Part shown: piece by piece, positions 1-6,962 of the stretch
Layout: every line of letters begins with the position of its first letter
Numbering within the stretch: the stretch's first letter is position 1
Assembly: GCA_012799425.1 (NCBI GenBank)
Contig: JAAZLF010000216.1
Location: forward strand, 1 to 15,315
Length of the DNA stretch: 15,315 bases
Source of the DNA: Actinomycetales bacterium
GTDB taxonomy: Bacteria; Actinomycetota; Actinomycetes; Actinomycetales; Dermabacteraceae
Direction of reading: 5' to 3'
The notes under the pieces: generated by a model
What the model saw: only the letters and a program-made list of their open reading frames with translations
Told to the model about the DNA's origin: nothing
The model's database searches: none
Program-made: the position numbers and the translations under genes

Positions 1-7
1 CGGCCAC
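1..7 (-). CDS. ftsZ: FtsZ, probable first codons only (partial, cut by window edge)
   Basis: Only two codons and one base are visible, reading GTG GCC G on the minus strand (Val/Met-Ala-...). The call rests on position: in actinobacteria ftsZ follows ftsQ, and many actinobacterial FtsZ proteins start with GTG or ATG followed by Ala. An AAGGA Shine-Dalgarno sequence lies at 15-19, seven bases before the GTG, which is good spacing. An in-frame ATG at 32-34 would add nine residues (MNDKSKDQH), but it has no clear ribosome binding site, so I prefer the GTG. FtsZ is the tubulin-like GTPase that forms the division ring. None of its diagnostic motifs fall inside the window, so the identity is inferred from context. 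Confidence 0.5.
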
Positions 8-14
8 GTGTTGG

Positions 15-19
15 TCCTT
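15..19 (-). promoter_or_regulatory. Ribosome binding site deciding the ftsZ start
   Basis: AAGGA on the minus strand, 7 nt before GTG at 5-7. It favours that GTG over the in-frame ATG at 32-34, which is preceded by a C-rich stretch with no purine-rich site. Confidence 0.5.
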
Positions 20-51
20 GCTCTTGTCGTTCATCCGGGGAGTGGGCCTGC

Positions 52-71
52 GTCGCACCTGGTCGTGCGAC
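52..71 (-). promoter_or_regulatory. Perfect 7-bp hairpin in the ftsZ leader
   Basis: GTCGCAC (52-58) and GTGCGAC (65-71) are perfect inverted repeats around a 6-nt loop. The element lies in the ftsQ-ftsZ spacer about 45 nt before the proposed ftsZ GTG. On the minus strand it is followed by a C-rich stretch and not by a T run, so it is not a classical terminator. It could be a leader-RNA stem or a protein binding site. The role is inferred. Confidence 0.45.
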
Positions 72-80
72 TTCTGAAAC

Positions 81-99
81 CCTCGACCTCGAGTTGAGG
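81..99. promoter_or_regulatory. 19-bp imperfect palindrome upstream of ftsZ, possible operator
   Basis: On the minus strand the arms CCTCAAC and GTCGAGG flank a TCGAG spacer; six of seven arm positions are complementary. The element lies downstream of the candidate ftsZ promoter and upstream of the start, where a repressor or leader structure could act. I have an unverified impression that similar CCTCAA...TTGAGG palindromes occur upstream of ftsZ in other actinobacteria. No regulator can be named from the sequence. Confidence 0.4.
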
Positions 100-131
100 T
101 TCGGACTTCAGGGCGCTTCTCCTTTCCCTTG

Positions 132-160
132 ACGCTATGGACGCGGGCACCTGCACGCAA
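132..160 (-). promoter_or_regulatory. Candidate ftsZ promoter
   Basis: On the minus strand a TTGCGT -35 element (155-160) and a TAGCGT -10 element (132-137, matching the actinobacterial TANNNT pattern) are separated by exactly 17 bp. Transcription would begin near 125 and give a leader of roughly 115-120 nt containing the palindrome and the hairpin. ftsZ is often transcribed from its own promoters in or after ftsQ in actinobacteria, which fits. Assigned by eye only. Confidence 0.45.
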
Positions 161-222
161 ACACCACGTGCGCGTGTCGGCCACCGAGGGCGGGCCAGAT
201 CACCGTCGCGGTCGATTCTGCG

Positions 223-1302
223 TCAGCGGGTGACCGGGGCGACCGGGGAGGAGACGTCGATGATGGTCCCCGGCTGGCCCAGCAGTGCCTGCGTCACCTC
301 GGCCTTCAGCGCCGCATCGCGCGCATCGCCCCAGACGACCTCCTTGGTCCCGCCGTCCTCGAGGGCGAGCACCAGGGTCACGTCGCTCGAGCTGGAGGCG
401 GTGACCTCCTGGACGGCGCCGCGCAGCGGCTCGGGCATCCCGGCGAGGACATCGGTCATCACCGCGGCCGCCCCTTCGGGATCACCGGAGCCGCCTTCGA
501 CGGCGAGGGGCACCAGCGCGGCCCCCTCCCCCGCGGCTGCCGGCAGCTCCTGGCCGTCAGCGCCGATGACCGCCACGGTGCCGTCGGTCCTCGTCAGCTG
601 TGCGATCGGGTCGGTCTCCGTGACGGTGATCTGCACCCCGTCCGGCCAGGCGCGCTCGACCTCGACCGACTCGATGCCCGGCACCTCGGAGACGTCGGCG
701 GCGACGTCCCCTGTGGACAGCAGCAGCACGCTGCCGGTGGCATGCGCGGCGGCGGCCTCGCGGACGTCCTCCGGCTCGACGTATCCGGTGCCCTCGACGG
801 CGACCTGCTGCACCTGGAGCGCAGGCAGGAAGATCGCGGTCACGCACGCGGCCGCCAGCACGAGCACCGTGACAGCGACGCCGGCGATGAACGCGCGCCG
901 ACGGCGGCGCCAGGGACGGCCGGCCACCAGCTCGCGGAAGCGCTCGGCGGCCTGCACCACCCTGCCCTCGCCGTGCGGCTCCGCCGAGTCCGCCGGAGCG
1001 GAGAGCTCCTGGGAGGGGCGGGCGCGGCCGACGGTCCGCGGACGTCCTGCGGGTGACGAGGAGGGAGAGGACGGAGAGGTGGGAGAGACTGCGGAGCGAG
1101 CGGAGGACGCTGAAGGTGCCGGCTCTGCGGACGCTGCGGAAGGCACCGACGTCGCAGAACGGGCCGACGGCCCAGAACGGGCCGACGGCCCAGAGCCCGC
1201 CGACGGCCCAGAGCGCGCCGACGGCACCCTGCGGGGCGTCGGGGCGGGGGCCTGTCGTCGCGTGCTCTGCCGCGGCTTGGGCGCGTTGGGACGGCGTGCC
1301 AT
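223..1302 (-). CDS. ftsQ: Cell division protein FtsQ
   Basis: A 359-residue single-pass membrane protein of the divisome that works with FtsL/FtsB-type partners to recruit and activate septal synthesis. Residues 1-135 form a long, basic, Pro/Ala/Ser-rich cytoplasmic tail containing four PSA(R/G)SG-type hexapeptide repeats (27-50). A transmembrane helix spans about 137-160 after an Arg-rich cluster (RRRRR). A POTRA domain follows at about 163-231 (VQQVAVEGTGYVE..., ending ITVTETDPIAQL), then the FtsQ C-terminal domain. The ATG overlaps the murC stop by one base (TGATG), so translation is probably coupled. The cytoplasmic tail is much longer than in E. coli FtsQ, as is common in actinobacteria. 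ftsZ follows after about 215 non-coding bases. Confidence 0.93.
   Translation of the reverse strand: MARRPNAPKPRQSTRRQAPAPTPRRVPSARSGPSAGSGPSARSGPSARSATSVPSAASAEPAPSASSARSAVSPTSPSSPSSSPAGRPRTVGRARPSQELSAPADSAEPHGEGRVVQAAERFRELVAGRPWRRRRRAFIAGVAVTVLVLAAACVTAIFLPALQVQQVAVEGTGYVEPEDVREAAAAHATGSVLLLSTGDVAADVSEVPGIESVEVERAWPDGVQITVTETDPIAQLTRTDGTVAVIGADGQELPAAAGEGAALVPLAVEGGSGDPEGAAAVMTDVLAGMPEPLRGAVQEVTASSSSDVTLVLALEDGGTKEVVWGDARDAALKAEVTQALLGQPGTIIDVSSPVAPVTR
1155..1226. repeat. Four 18-bp tandem repeats inside ftsQ
   Basis: Four consecutive 18-bp units start at 1155, 1173, 1191 and 1209. The first two are identical (CAGAACGGGCCGACGGCC on the plus strand) and the other two differ at a few bases. 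The unit length is a multiple of three, so copy-number change keeps the ftsQ frame and alters only the cytoplasmic tail (residues about 27-50). Confidence 0.85.
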
Positions 1303-2822
1303 CAGCGGCGGTCCTCGTGCTCGTCCAGGGCCCTCATCAGAGCGGGGGTCATCTCGACGATGTCTCCTGCGCCGAGCATCAGCAGCAGGTCTCCGGGGCG
1401 GGCCTCATCGGTGACCGCCTCGGGCAGCTGTGCGTCCTCGCTCAGCGCGGTCACCGAATCCGGGGCCGAGGAGGTGATGGTGCGGGCGTCGACCGAGGGA
1501 TCGGGATCCTCGCGCGCGGCGTAGACGGGGAGCACCCAGGCCCGGTCCGCGGCGGAGAGCGCGGCGGCGAAGTCCTCGGCGAAGTCGCGGGTGCGGGAGA
1601 ACAGGTGCGGCTGGAGGGCCGCGAGCACACGACCCGGATGCGGCTGCGCCTGCACGATGCCGCGAGCGGCGGCGATGGCCGCAGCGACCTCTCGGGGGTG
1701 GTGGGCGTAGTCGTCGACCACCGTCACGCCCCCGGCGGTCCCGGCGACGTCGAAGCGTCGCGAGGCGCCGGTGAAGCCGCCCAGCCCCTGCGCGAGCCGC
1801 TCAGGCTGCGAGGTGCCGGAGGCGACGGCGGCCGCGGCCAGGGCGCCCACGGCGTTGAGCACGTTGTGGTGACCGGTGACCGACAGCGAGACAGCCAGGG
1901 GCCCGCCCGGAGTGTCCAGCTCGATCTCGGCCCCGAGCGGACCGCTGTGCTCGGCGCGCAGCCGCCACCTGGCGTCCTCCGCCGTCCCGTGGAGCAGCAC
2001 ATCGCATCCCCGGGCGGCAGCGCGCTCCCCCAGCGCGCGGGCCCCGGGATCGTCCGCGCACACCACCAGGGTGCCGCCCGGGACGATCTGCGCGGCGACC
2101 GCGTCGAAGGCGGCGGCGAGGGTCGCGGCATCGCCGTGGAAGTCCAGGTGGTCGGGTTCGAGGTTCGTCACCACGAGCACCCGTGGGGAGAAGGCGAGGA
2201 AGGAGCCGTCCGATTCGTCGGCCTCCACCACGGCGAGCTCGTGGTCCGCGCCCGCGACCGCGGGATCAGCGCCGAGGCCCGCGTTGCGACCCAGGTCGGG
2301 GACGGCCGCTCCCAGCGCCCAGGCGGGGTCGTGACCGCCGCCGCGCAGCGCGGTCACGGCCATGCCGGTGGTGGTCGTCTTGCCGTGGGTGCCGGCGACG
2401 GCCAGCAGGTCGCGCCCGAGGAGGAGTCCGGCCAGGGCCGCCGCGCGGTGGATCACGGGGATGCCGCGCCGACGGGCCTCGAGCACCTCGGGATTGTCCG
2501 CCCGCACCGCGGTGGAGACGATCACCAGGTCGAGGGCCTCGTCCAGCAGCGCGGCGTCGAAACCTATGCCGATGCGGGCGCCGGCGTCCCTCAGCGGAGC
2601 GATGAACTGGCCGTCCTGGGAGTCCGAGCCGGAGACGGTGAGGCCTGCCTCGAGCGCGAGGCGGGCCACTGCGCTCATCCCGGCGCCGCCGATCCGCACA
2701 ACGTGCACCGAGCGGACCGTGCGGTCCGTCGGCCAGTCCGGCTGGGTGATGACGCCCCCGGGGCGCAGGATCGTGCGCGGCGCCGGCTGTCCGGCGGGAC
2801 CGTTCTCGGGGGCGGAAGTCAT
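1302..2822 (-). CDS. murC: UDP-N-acetylmuramate--L-alanine ligase (MurC)
   Basis: A cytoplasmic ATP-dependent ligase that adds L-Ala to UDP-MurNAc, the first step of stem-peptide assembly. It is 506 residues, near the usual 460-500. The N-terminal Rossmann motif is RIGGAGMS at 43-50 (HVVRIGG, where the family usually has HFIGIGG). The P-loop GTHGKTTTT is at 144-152, EADESDGSF at 200-208, EPDHLDFHG at 222-230, DDYAHHP at 370-376 and LQPHLFSRT at 403-411. A Pro-rich extension of about 35 residues precedes the Rossmann domain. The ATG at 2820-2822 is preceded by a modest GGTGA site. A 35-nt gap separates it from murG, the only notable gap between rsmH and ftsQ. Its stop overlaps the ftsQ start. 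Confidence 0.96.
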   Translation of the reverse strand: MTSAPENGPAGQPAPRTILRPGGVITQPDWPTDRTVRSVHVVRIGGAGMSAVARLALEAGLTVSGSDSQDGQFIAPLRDAGARIGIGFDAALLDEALDLVIVSTAVRADNPEVLEARRRGIPVIHRAAALAGLLLGRDLLAVAGTHGKTTTTGMAVTALRGGGHDPAWALGAAVPDLGRNAGLGADPAVAGADHELAVVEADESDGSFLAFSPRVLVVTNLEPDHLDFHGDAATLAAAFDAVAAQIVPGGTLVVCADDPGARALGERAAARGCDVLLHGTAEDARWRLRAEHSGPLGAEIELDTPGGPLAVSLSVTGHHNVLNAVGALAAAAVASGTSQPERLAQGLGGFTGASRRFDVAGTAGGVTVVDDYAHHPREVAAAIAAARGIVQAQPHPGRVLAALQPHLFSRTRDFAEDFAAALSAADRAWVLPVYAAREDPDPSVDARTITSSAPDSVTALSEDAQLPEAVTDEARPGDLLLMLGAGDIVEMTPALMRALDEHEDRR

Positions 2823-2857
2823 GAGGTCACCGTAGTCCGCTGAGCGGGAAGCCCGGG

Positions 2858-3949
2858 TCAGGCGCGGCGTGCGACGCCGGTCACGACGTCGGCCATCACC
2901 TCGGCCGCATCCGTGATCCCGAAAGCCCGCGAGGCATCCGCCATGGCCGTCAGCCGCGCGGTGTCCAGCAGCAGCGGGAGCACCTGGGAGCGCAGGTGGG
3001 CGGCGTCGAGCTCGGCGTCGGCGACCATCTGTGCGCCGCCGGCGGCGACGACCTCCTGACCGTTGAGCGCCTGCTCGCCATTGCCGATCGGCAGGGGGAC
3101 CAGCACGGCCGGGAGGCCGATGGCCGTGAGCTCGCAGATGGTCCCCGCCCCGGAGCGGGTCAGTGCGAGGTCCGCGGCGGCGTAGGCGTCCTCCATGGCG
3201 CTGACGTACTCCACCACGCGGCAGCCCTCGCGGTCCGGCAGGCCCTCGGCCTTGCCGCGGCCGGTGATGTGCAGGATCTGTGCGCCGGCCTCGAGGAACG
3301 TCTCAGCGGCCTCCGCCACCGCCGTGTTCAGCCGCAGCGCCCCCAGGGACCCGCCCGTGGCCAGCAGCACCGGACGGTCCGGATCCAGGCCGAAGCCGCG
3401 CAGCGCCGCGTCGCGATGCGCCGCGCGGTCCAGATGCGCGATCTCCTCACGCATCGGCATGCCGATGCGCCGGGCGCCGGGGAGGCTCGAGCCCTCGAAG
3501 GCTGTCAGAACCGCGGCCGCGCGGCGGGCGCCGAGGCGGTTCGCCAGCCCCGGCCGACGGTTCGCCTCGTGGACGACCAGCGGGCGACGCAGCGAGGCGG
3601 CCGCGAGGTATGCGGGCGGGCACACGTAGCCGCCGAAGCCCGCGACCACGTCGATCCGACGGTCCTTCAGGAGGCTGCGCACCTGCCGGAGGGTCCCGCC
3701 GAAGCGTCCCGGGAAGCGCAGCGCGGCGCCGTTCGGGCGGCGGGGGAAGGGGACCTTCTCGATGGTGACGAGCTCGTAGCCGGCGGCCGGGACGAGGTCG
3801 GCCTCGAGCCCCTCGGGAGTGCCGAGCACGATCACCTCGGCCTCGGGGCTGCGGCGGGTGATCTGTGCTGCGGTGGCCAGCAGCGGGGACACGTGCCCGG
3901 CGCTGCCGCCCCCGGCGAGCAGGATGCGCGGTGCGGTGGTGGTGGGCAT
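2858..3949 (-). CDS. murG: UDP-GlcNAc:lipid I N-acetylglucosaminyltransferase (MurG)
   Basis: A peripheral membrane GT-B glycosyltransferase that adds GlcNAc to lipid I to make lipid II on the inner face of the membrane. It is 363 residues, typical of the family. The glycine-rich loop GGGSAGH is at 13-19. GFGGYVCPPAYLAA (104-117) and HEANRRPGLANR (127-138) match the acceptor-side N-terminal domain. The C-terminal nucleotide-sugar domain has TGGSLGALRLN (198-208), SGAGTICEL (266-274) and PIGNGEQALN (287-296), the actinobacterial form of the UDP-GlcNAc site. The ATG overlaps the ftsW stop by one base (TGATG), which suggests coupled translation of the flippase/polymerase side and lipid II synthesis. 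Confidence 0.96.
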   Translation of the reverse strand: MPTTTAPRILLAGGGSAGHVSPLLATAAQITRRSPEAEVIVLGTPEGLEADLVPAAGYELVTIEKVPFPRRPNGAALRFPGRFGGTLRQVRSLLKDRRIDVVAGFGGYVCPPAYLAAASLRRPLVVHEANRRPGLANRLGARRAAAVLTAFEGSSLPGARRIGMPMREEIAHLDRAAHRDAALRGFGLDPDRPVLLATGGSLGALRLNTAVAEAAETFLEAGAQILHITGRGKAEGLPDREGCRVVEYVSAMEDAYAAADLALTRSGAGTICELTAIGLPAVLVPLPIGNGEQALNGQEVVAAGGAQMVADAELDAAHLRSQVLPLLLDTARLTAMADASRAFGITDAAEVMADVVTGVARRA

Positions 3950-5457
3950 CAGGACCTTCGTGACGAGGGGGCGGAGCCGCGGCCCGAGCGACGGGAGCGG
4001 GAGGATGAGGAGCGGGCGGTGGAGCGCTTGACCGCACGGCTCGCGCGCTTCGATGAGGAGGACGCCCTCTTCGGCGCCGGGCTCCCGGAGCCCGTGCCGC
4101 TGCGCGTCGACGACGAGCGGGCCCGGGCCGTGCCCTCTGCCTCCGCGGGCGCAGCGGCCCTGCGCTCGCGCGGGGCGGGCAGCACGCCGATCGAGCGTCG
4201 CACCGAACTCAGCCGGGCACCGATCGCCTCCTGTGCGCCGGGCTCACATCGGGCGAAGGAGATCAGCAGTCCCAGAGCGGTCATCGAGGCCAGCAGCGCG
4301 GAGCCGCCGGAGGAGATGAACGGCAGCGGGACGCCGATGACAGGCAGCAGCCCGGTGACGACCATCATGTTCACGAATGCCTGACCCAGCAACCACGCGC
4401 TGATCCCTGCGACGGTGATCTGCATGAAGTGGTCGTCGAGACGGGTGATCATGCGCAGCATGATCAGCGCCAGGGCGGCGAACAGCAGCAGCACGCCGAG
4501 CGTTCCGATCAGCCCGAGCTCCTCACCGATGATCGCGAAGATGTAGTCGTCCTCGGCGGCGGGCAGGCGCCCCCACTTCTGGCGCGACTGGCCCAGGCCC
4601 ACGCCCCACCAGCCGCCCTCGGCGAGGCCCATCAGGCTCTGGTCCGATTGGAGGCAGGAGTCACCGGGACACGTGCCATGGATCCAGTTGTTGATGCGGG
4701 CCATGCGGTTGCCGCTGGTGACGGTGAGCACGAGGACACCGACGGCGCCGAGCGCGCCGGCGGCCATGAACCATCGGCGCGGCACACCGGCGACCCAGAC
4801 TGCGCCGGCCACGAGCATGGCCATCACCAGCATGGTGCCGAGATCCTTGCCCGACATCACGAGCCCGAGGGCCACGGCGGCGCCTGGGACGAGGGGGATG
4901 AACAGATGGAAGGGCTTGGTCAGCAGCGGCCGCTTCATCGCGAGGACGGCACCGAGCCATACGGCGAGTGCGAGCTTGAGGAACTCCGAGGGCTGCAGGC
5001 GCTGGGAGCCGATCTGGATCCAGTTGCGGTTGCCGTACACCTCGACGCCCAGTCCCGGCACATGCACCAGCAGCTGCAGCAGAAGTCCGATGCCGAAGAG
5101 GATCCAGGCGGCGCGACGGTAGAAGCCGGGCGGCAGCAGTGCAGCGGTCACCAGCGCCGCCATCCCCATCACCGCGAAGGTGCCCTGTCGGATGAAGCCG
5201 TCGAAGCCGGAGGCACCGCGGGAGATGTTGCTGACCGAGCTCGAGGACAGCACCATCACCAGGCCGACGCTGACGAGCAGTGCTCCGACGACGAGGAGTC
5301 CGTAGAAGTCCAGCGCCGGAGACTTGAGCCAGTTGCCGAGCCCGTTGCGCAGCCGACCACCGATGTTGCCGAGCGGCTGCGCCTCATCGGGACGCACCAC
5401 ACCGGTGGAGCGGCGGGCGCCCTCGCGGGGCTCCCGCCGGGTGTCCTCCAACGTCAT
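3949..5457 (-). CDS. ftsW: Septal peptidoglycan glycosyltransferase FtsW (SEDS family)
   Basis: A 502-residue polytopic membrane protein that polymerises lipid II into glycan strands at the septum with FtsI as its partner. About ten hydrophobic segments span residues 50-402. SEDS signatures are NRNWIQIGSQRLQPSEFLKL (143-162), the large external loop ending in GGWWGVGLGQSRQKWGRLP (281-299), the region PAAEDDYIFAIIGEELG (299-315), where D304 matches the putative catalytic Asp (E. coli D297), and PLPFISSGGSALL (377-389). Two cysteines (263, 268) lie in the external loop. After residue 403 comes a cytoplasmic tail of about 100 residues that is strongly basic and Ser/Arg/Lys-rich. The ATG overlaps the murD stop (ATGA). 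FtsW rather than RodA is supported by position in this cluster. Confidence 0.95.
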   Translation of the reverse strand: MTLEDTRREPREGARRSTGVVRPDEAQPLGNIGGRLRNGLGNWLKSPALDFYGLLVVGALLVSVGLVMVLSSSSVSNISRGASGFDGFIRQGTFAVMGMAALVTAALLPPGFYRRAAWILFGIGLLLQLLVHVPGLGVEVYGNRNWIQIGSQRLQPSEFLKLALAVWLGAVLAMKRPLLTKPFHLFIPLVPGAAVALGLVMSGKDLGTMLVMAMLVAGAVWVAGVPRRWFMAAGALGAVGVLVLTVTSGNRMARINNWIHGTCPGDSCLQSDQSLMGLAEGGWWGVGLGQSRQKWGRLPAAEDDYIFAIIGEELGLIGTLGVLLLFAALALIMLRMITRLDDHFMQITVAGISAWLLGQAFVNMMVVTGLLPVIGVPLPFISSGGSALLASMTALGLLISFARCEPGAQEAIGARLSSVRRSIGVLPAPRERRAAAPAEAEGTARARSSSTRSGTGSGSPAPKRASSSSKRASRAVKRSTARSSSSRSRRSGRGSAPSSRRS

Positions 5458-6962
5458 GTGCGCTCTCCTGGCAGTCGGGCCACGGCCTCGGCGAACAGAT
5501 CCCCCCGTTCCGCATAGTCACGGAACTGGTCGATGGAGGCGGCAGCGGGAGCCAGCAGCACGACGTCCCCCGTCGAGGCGAGGGCGCGGGCGGCCTGCAC
5601 CGCGTCGTCCATCAGCCGGGAACGTCCGGCGACATCGTCAGTGTCGCCCGGATCGACGCGGTGGACGGGGACCTCGGGCGCGTGTCGCGACAGCGCGGCG
5701 GTGAAGGGCTCGGGATCGATGCCCACGAGAACCACCCCGGCCAGGAGGTCCCGGGTCGCGGTGATCAGGGGGTCGAGGTCCGCGCCCTTGACGTCGCCCC
5801 CGGCGATCCAGACCACTCGCTCGGCCGAGCGCAGGGAGGCCGCGGCGGCGGCCGGGTTCGTCGCCTTGGTGTCGTCGACGAAATCGATGCCGTCGACGGT
5901 GGCCAGGTGCTGGGCGCGGTGATCGCCCATCCGATAGGCGCGCAGTCCATCGCGCACCGCGTGGGGCTCCACACCGTGGGCGCGGGCCAGCGCGGCGGCG
6001 GCCAGGGCGTCGAGCACCAGATGCGGTCCTGCGCCCTGCGGTCCCAGATGGGCGAGGTCCTCGAGGGTGGCGAACTCCGCAGCGGAGGTGCGGCGGCCGG
6101 GATGGAACGCGCGATCGACCAGGATCCCGTCGATCACCCCGAGCTCGGAGAGTCAGGGCGGGCCGAGCGCGAGGCCGACGGCGCGCGCGCCCTCGACCAC
6201 ATCGGCCTCCTCCACCAGGTGGCGGGTGGTCGGATCGGCGACGCTGTACACGCAGGCGGTGCGCACGCCCTCGAAGATCCTGCCCTTCGCCTGTGCATAG
6301 GCGTCGGAGCCGCCGTGCCAGTCGAGGTGGTCGGCGCTGACGTTCAGCACCACCGCTGCCTCGCAGTCCAGATGCTCGGTCCAGTGCAGCTGGAAGCTGG
6401 ACAGCTCGAGGGCGAGCACGTCGAAGCCCTCGGGATCCAGCGCCGCCTCGATCACCGGCAGGCCCACGTTCCCGCAGGCGACTGCGCGCAGGCCGGCGTG
6501 CTGGAGTATCGATTCGAGCATGGTGACCGTGGTGGTCTTGCCGTTGGTGCCGGTGATCCCGAGCCAGGCGGGGCCGTCCGCCGCCTGCATACGGCGGGCC
6601 AGCTCGATCTCGCTCCACACGGGGATCCCGGCGTCGGCGGCGGCACGCAGCAGGGGCTGGTCCGGGCGCCAGCCCGGCGAGGTGACGACCAGGTCGATCT
6701 CGCGGTCCTGCGGGAGAGTGCGGGTGTGCTCCGGGCCGAGGCGGAACTCCACCCCGAGCACTTCGAGGATCTCGGCACGCTCTCGGATCTCGGGCGTCTG
6801 GTTCCCGTCGACCACGAGCACGTGCGCGCCGCGCTGCATGGTCTGGTCCGCGATCGCGAAGCCGGAGACGCCGAAGCCGGTGACCAGGATCCGCAGACCG
6901 CTCACATCCAGACCGGGCCAGGCCCGCGCGAGGACGGGAGTCGTGGGCCCAGGGGCGCTCAT
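5454..6962 (-). pseudogene. murD: UDP-MurNAc-L-alanine--D-glutamate ligase (MurD), interrupted by an in-frame TGA
   Basis: MurD adds D-Glu to UDP-MurNAc-L-Ala in the cytoplasm. The frame runs 502 codons from an ATG overlapping the mraY stop (ATGA) to a TGA overlapping the ftsW start, but codon 270 (6153-6155) is TGA. Upstream are the Rossmann motif LVTGFGVSG (26-34), P-loop GTNGKTT (138-144), ELSSFQLHW (186-194), NVSADHLDWHG (207-217) and the Lys in YAQAKGRI (222-229) that is carbamylated in the family. Downstream are ELGVIDGILVDRAF (273-286), LDALAAAALARAHGV (a few residues past 315), DHRAQH, DDTKATNP (364-371) and LLAPAAASIDQF. From memory, M. tuberculosis MurD aligns across the break without an indel, the TGA facing one ordinary residue. 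So this is a point nonsense change, a base error, or a split gene: GTG at 6135-6137 could start a 227-residue C-terminal product (5454-6137). The first product would have 269 residues. Confidence 0.9.
6153..6155 (-). other. murD: In-frame TGA codon interrupting murD
   Basis: The minus strand reads CCG CCC TGA CTC TCC GAG CTC GGG GTG. The MurD frame is open on both sides, with no shift. One base change would give CGA, GGA, TCA, TTA, AGA or TGG/TGC/TGT. TGA ends all eleven other complete genes here, so recoding to an amino acid by a changed genetic code is unlikely. A GTG lies 15 nt after the stop with only a weak GAG purine core before it. Confidence 0.9.

Noticed and set aside
137..2843. Long plus-strand open frames opposite ftsQ and murC (425 and 596 codons)
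   Set aside because: They are antisense shadows caused by very high GC. They lack recognisable domains, are rich in low-complexity Arg/Gly/Ala, and lie opposite genes with clear family motifs.
6135..6155. Frameshift as the cause of the murD interruption
   Set aside because: Both halves are in the same frame and no residues appear to be missing or extra, so a substitution is enough.
6153..6155. Selenocysteine or a reassigned TGA in murD
   Set aside because: TGA terminates the other genes here, MurD has no known selenocysteine form, and I see no obvious dedicated stem-loop after the codon.
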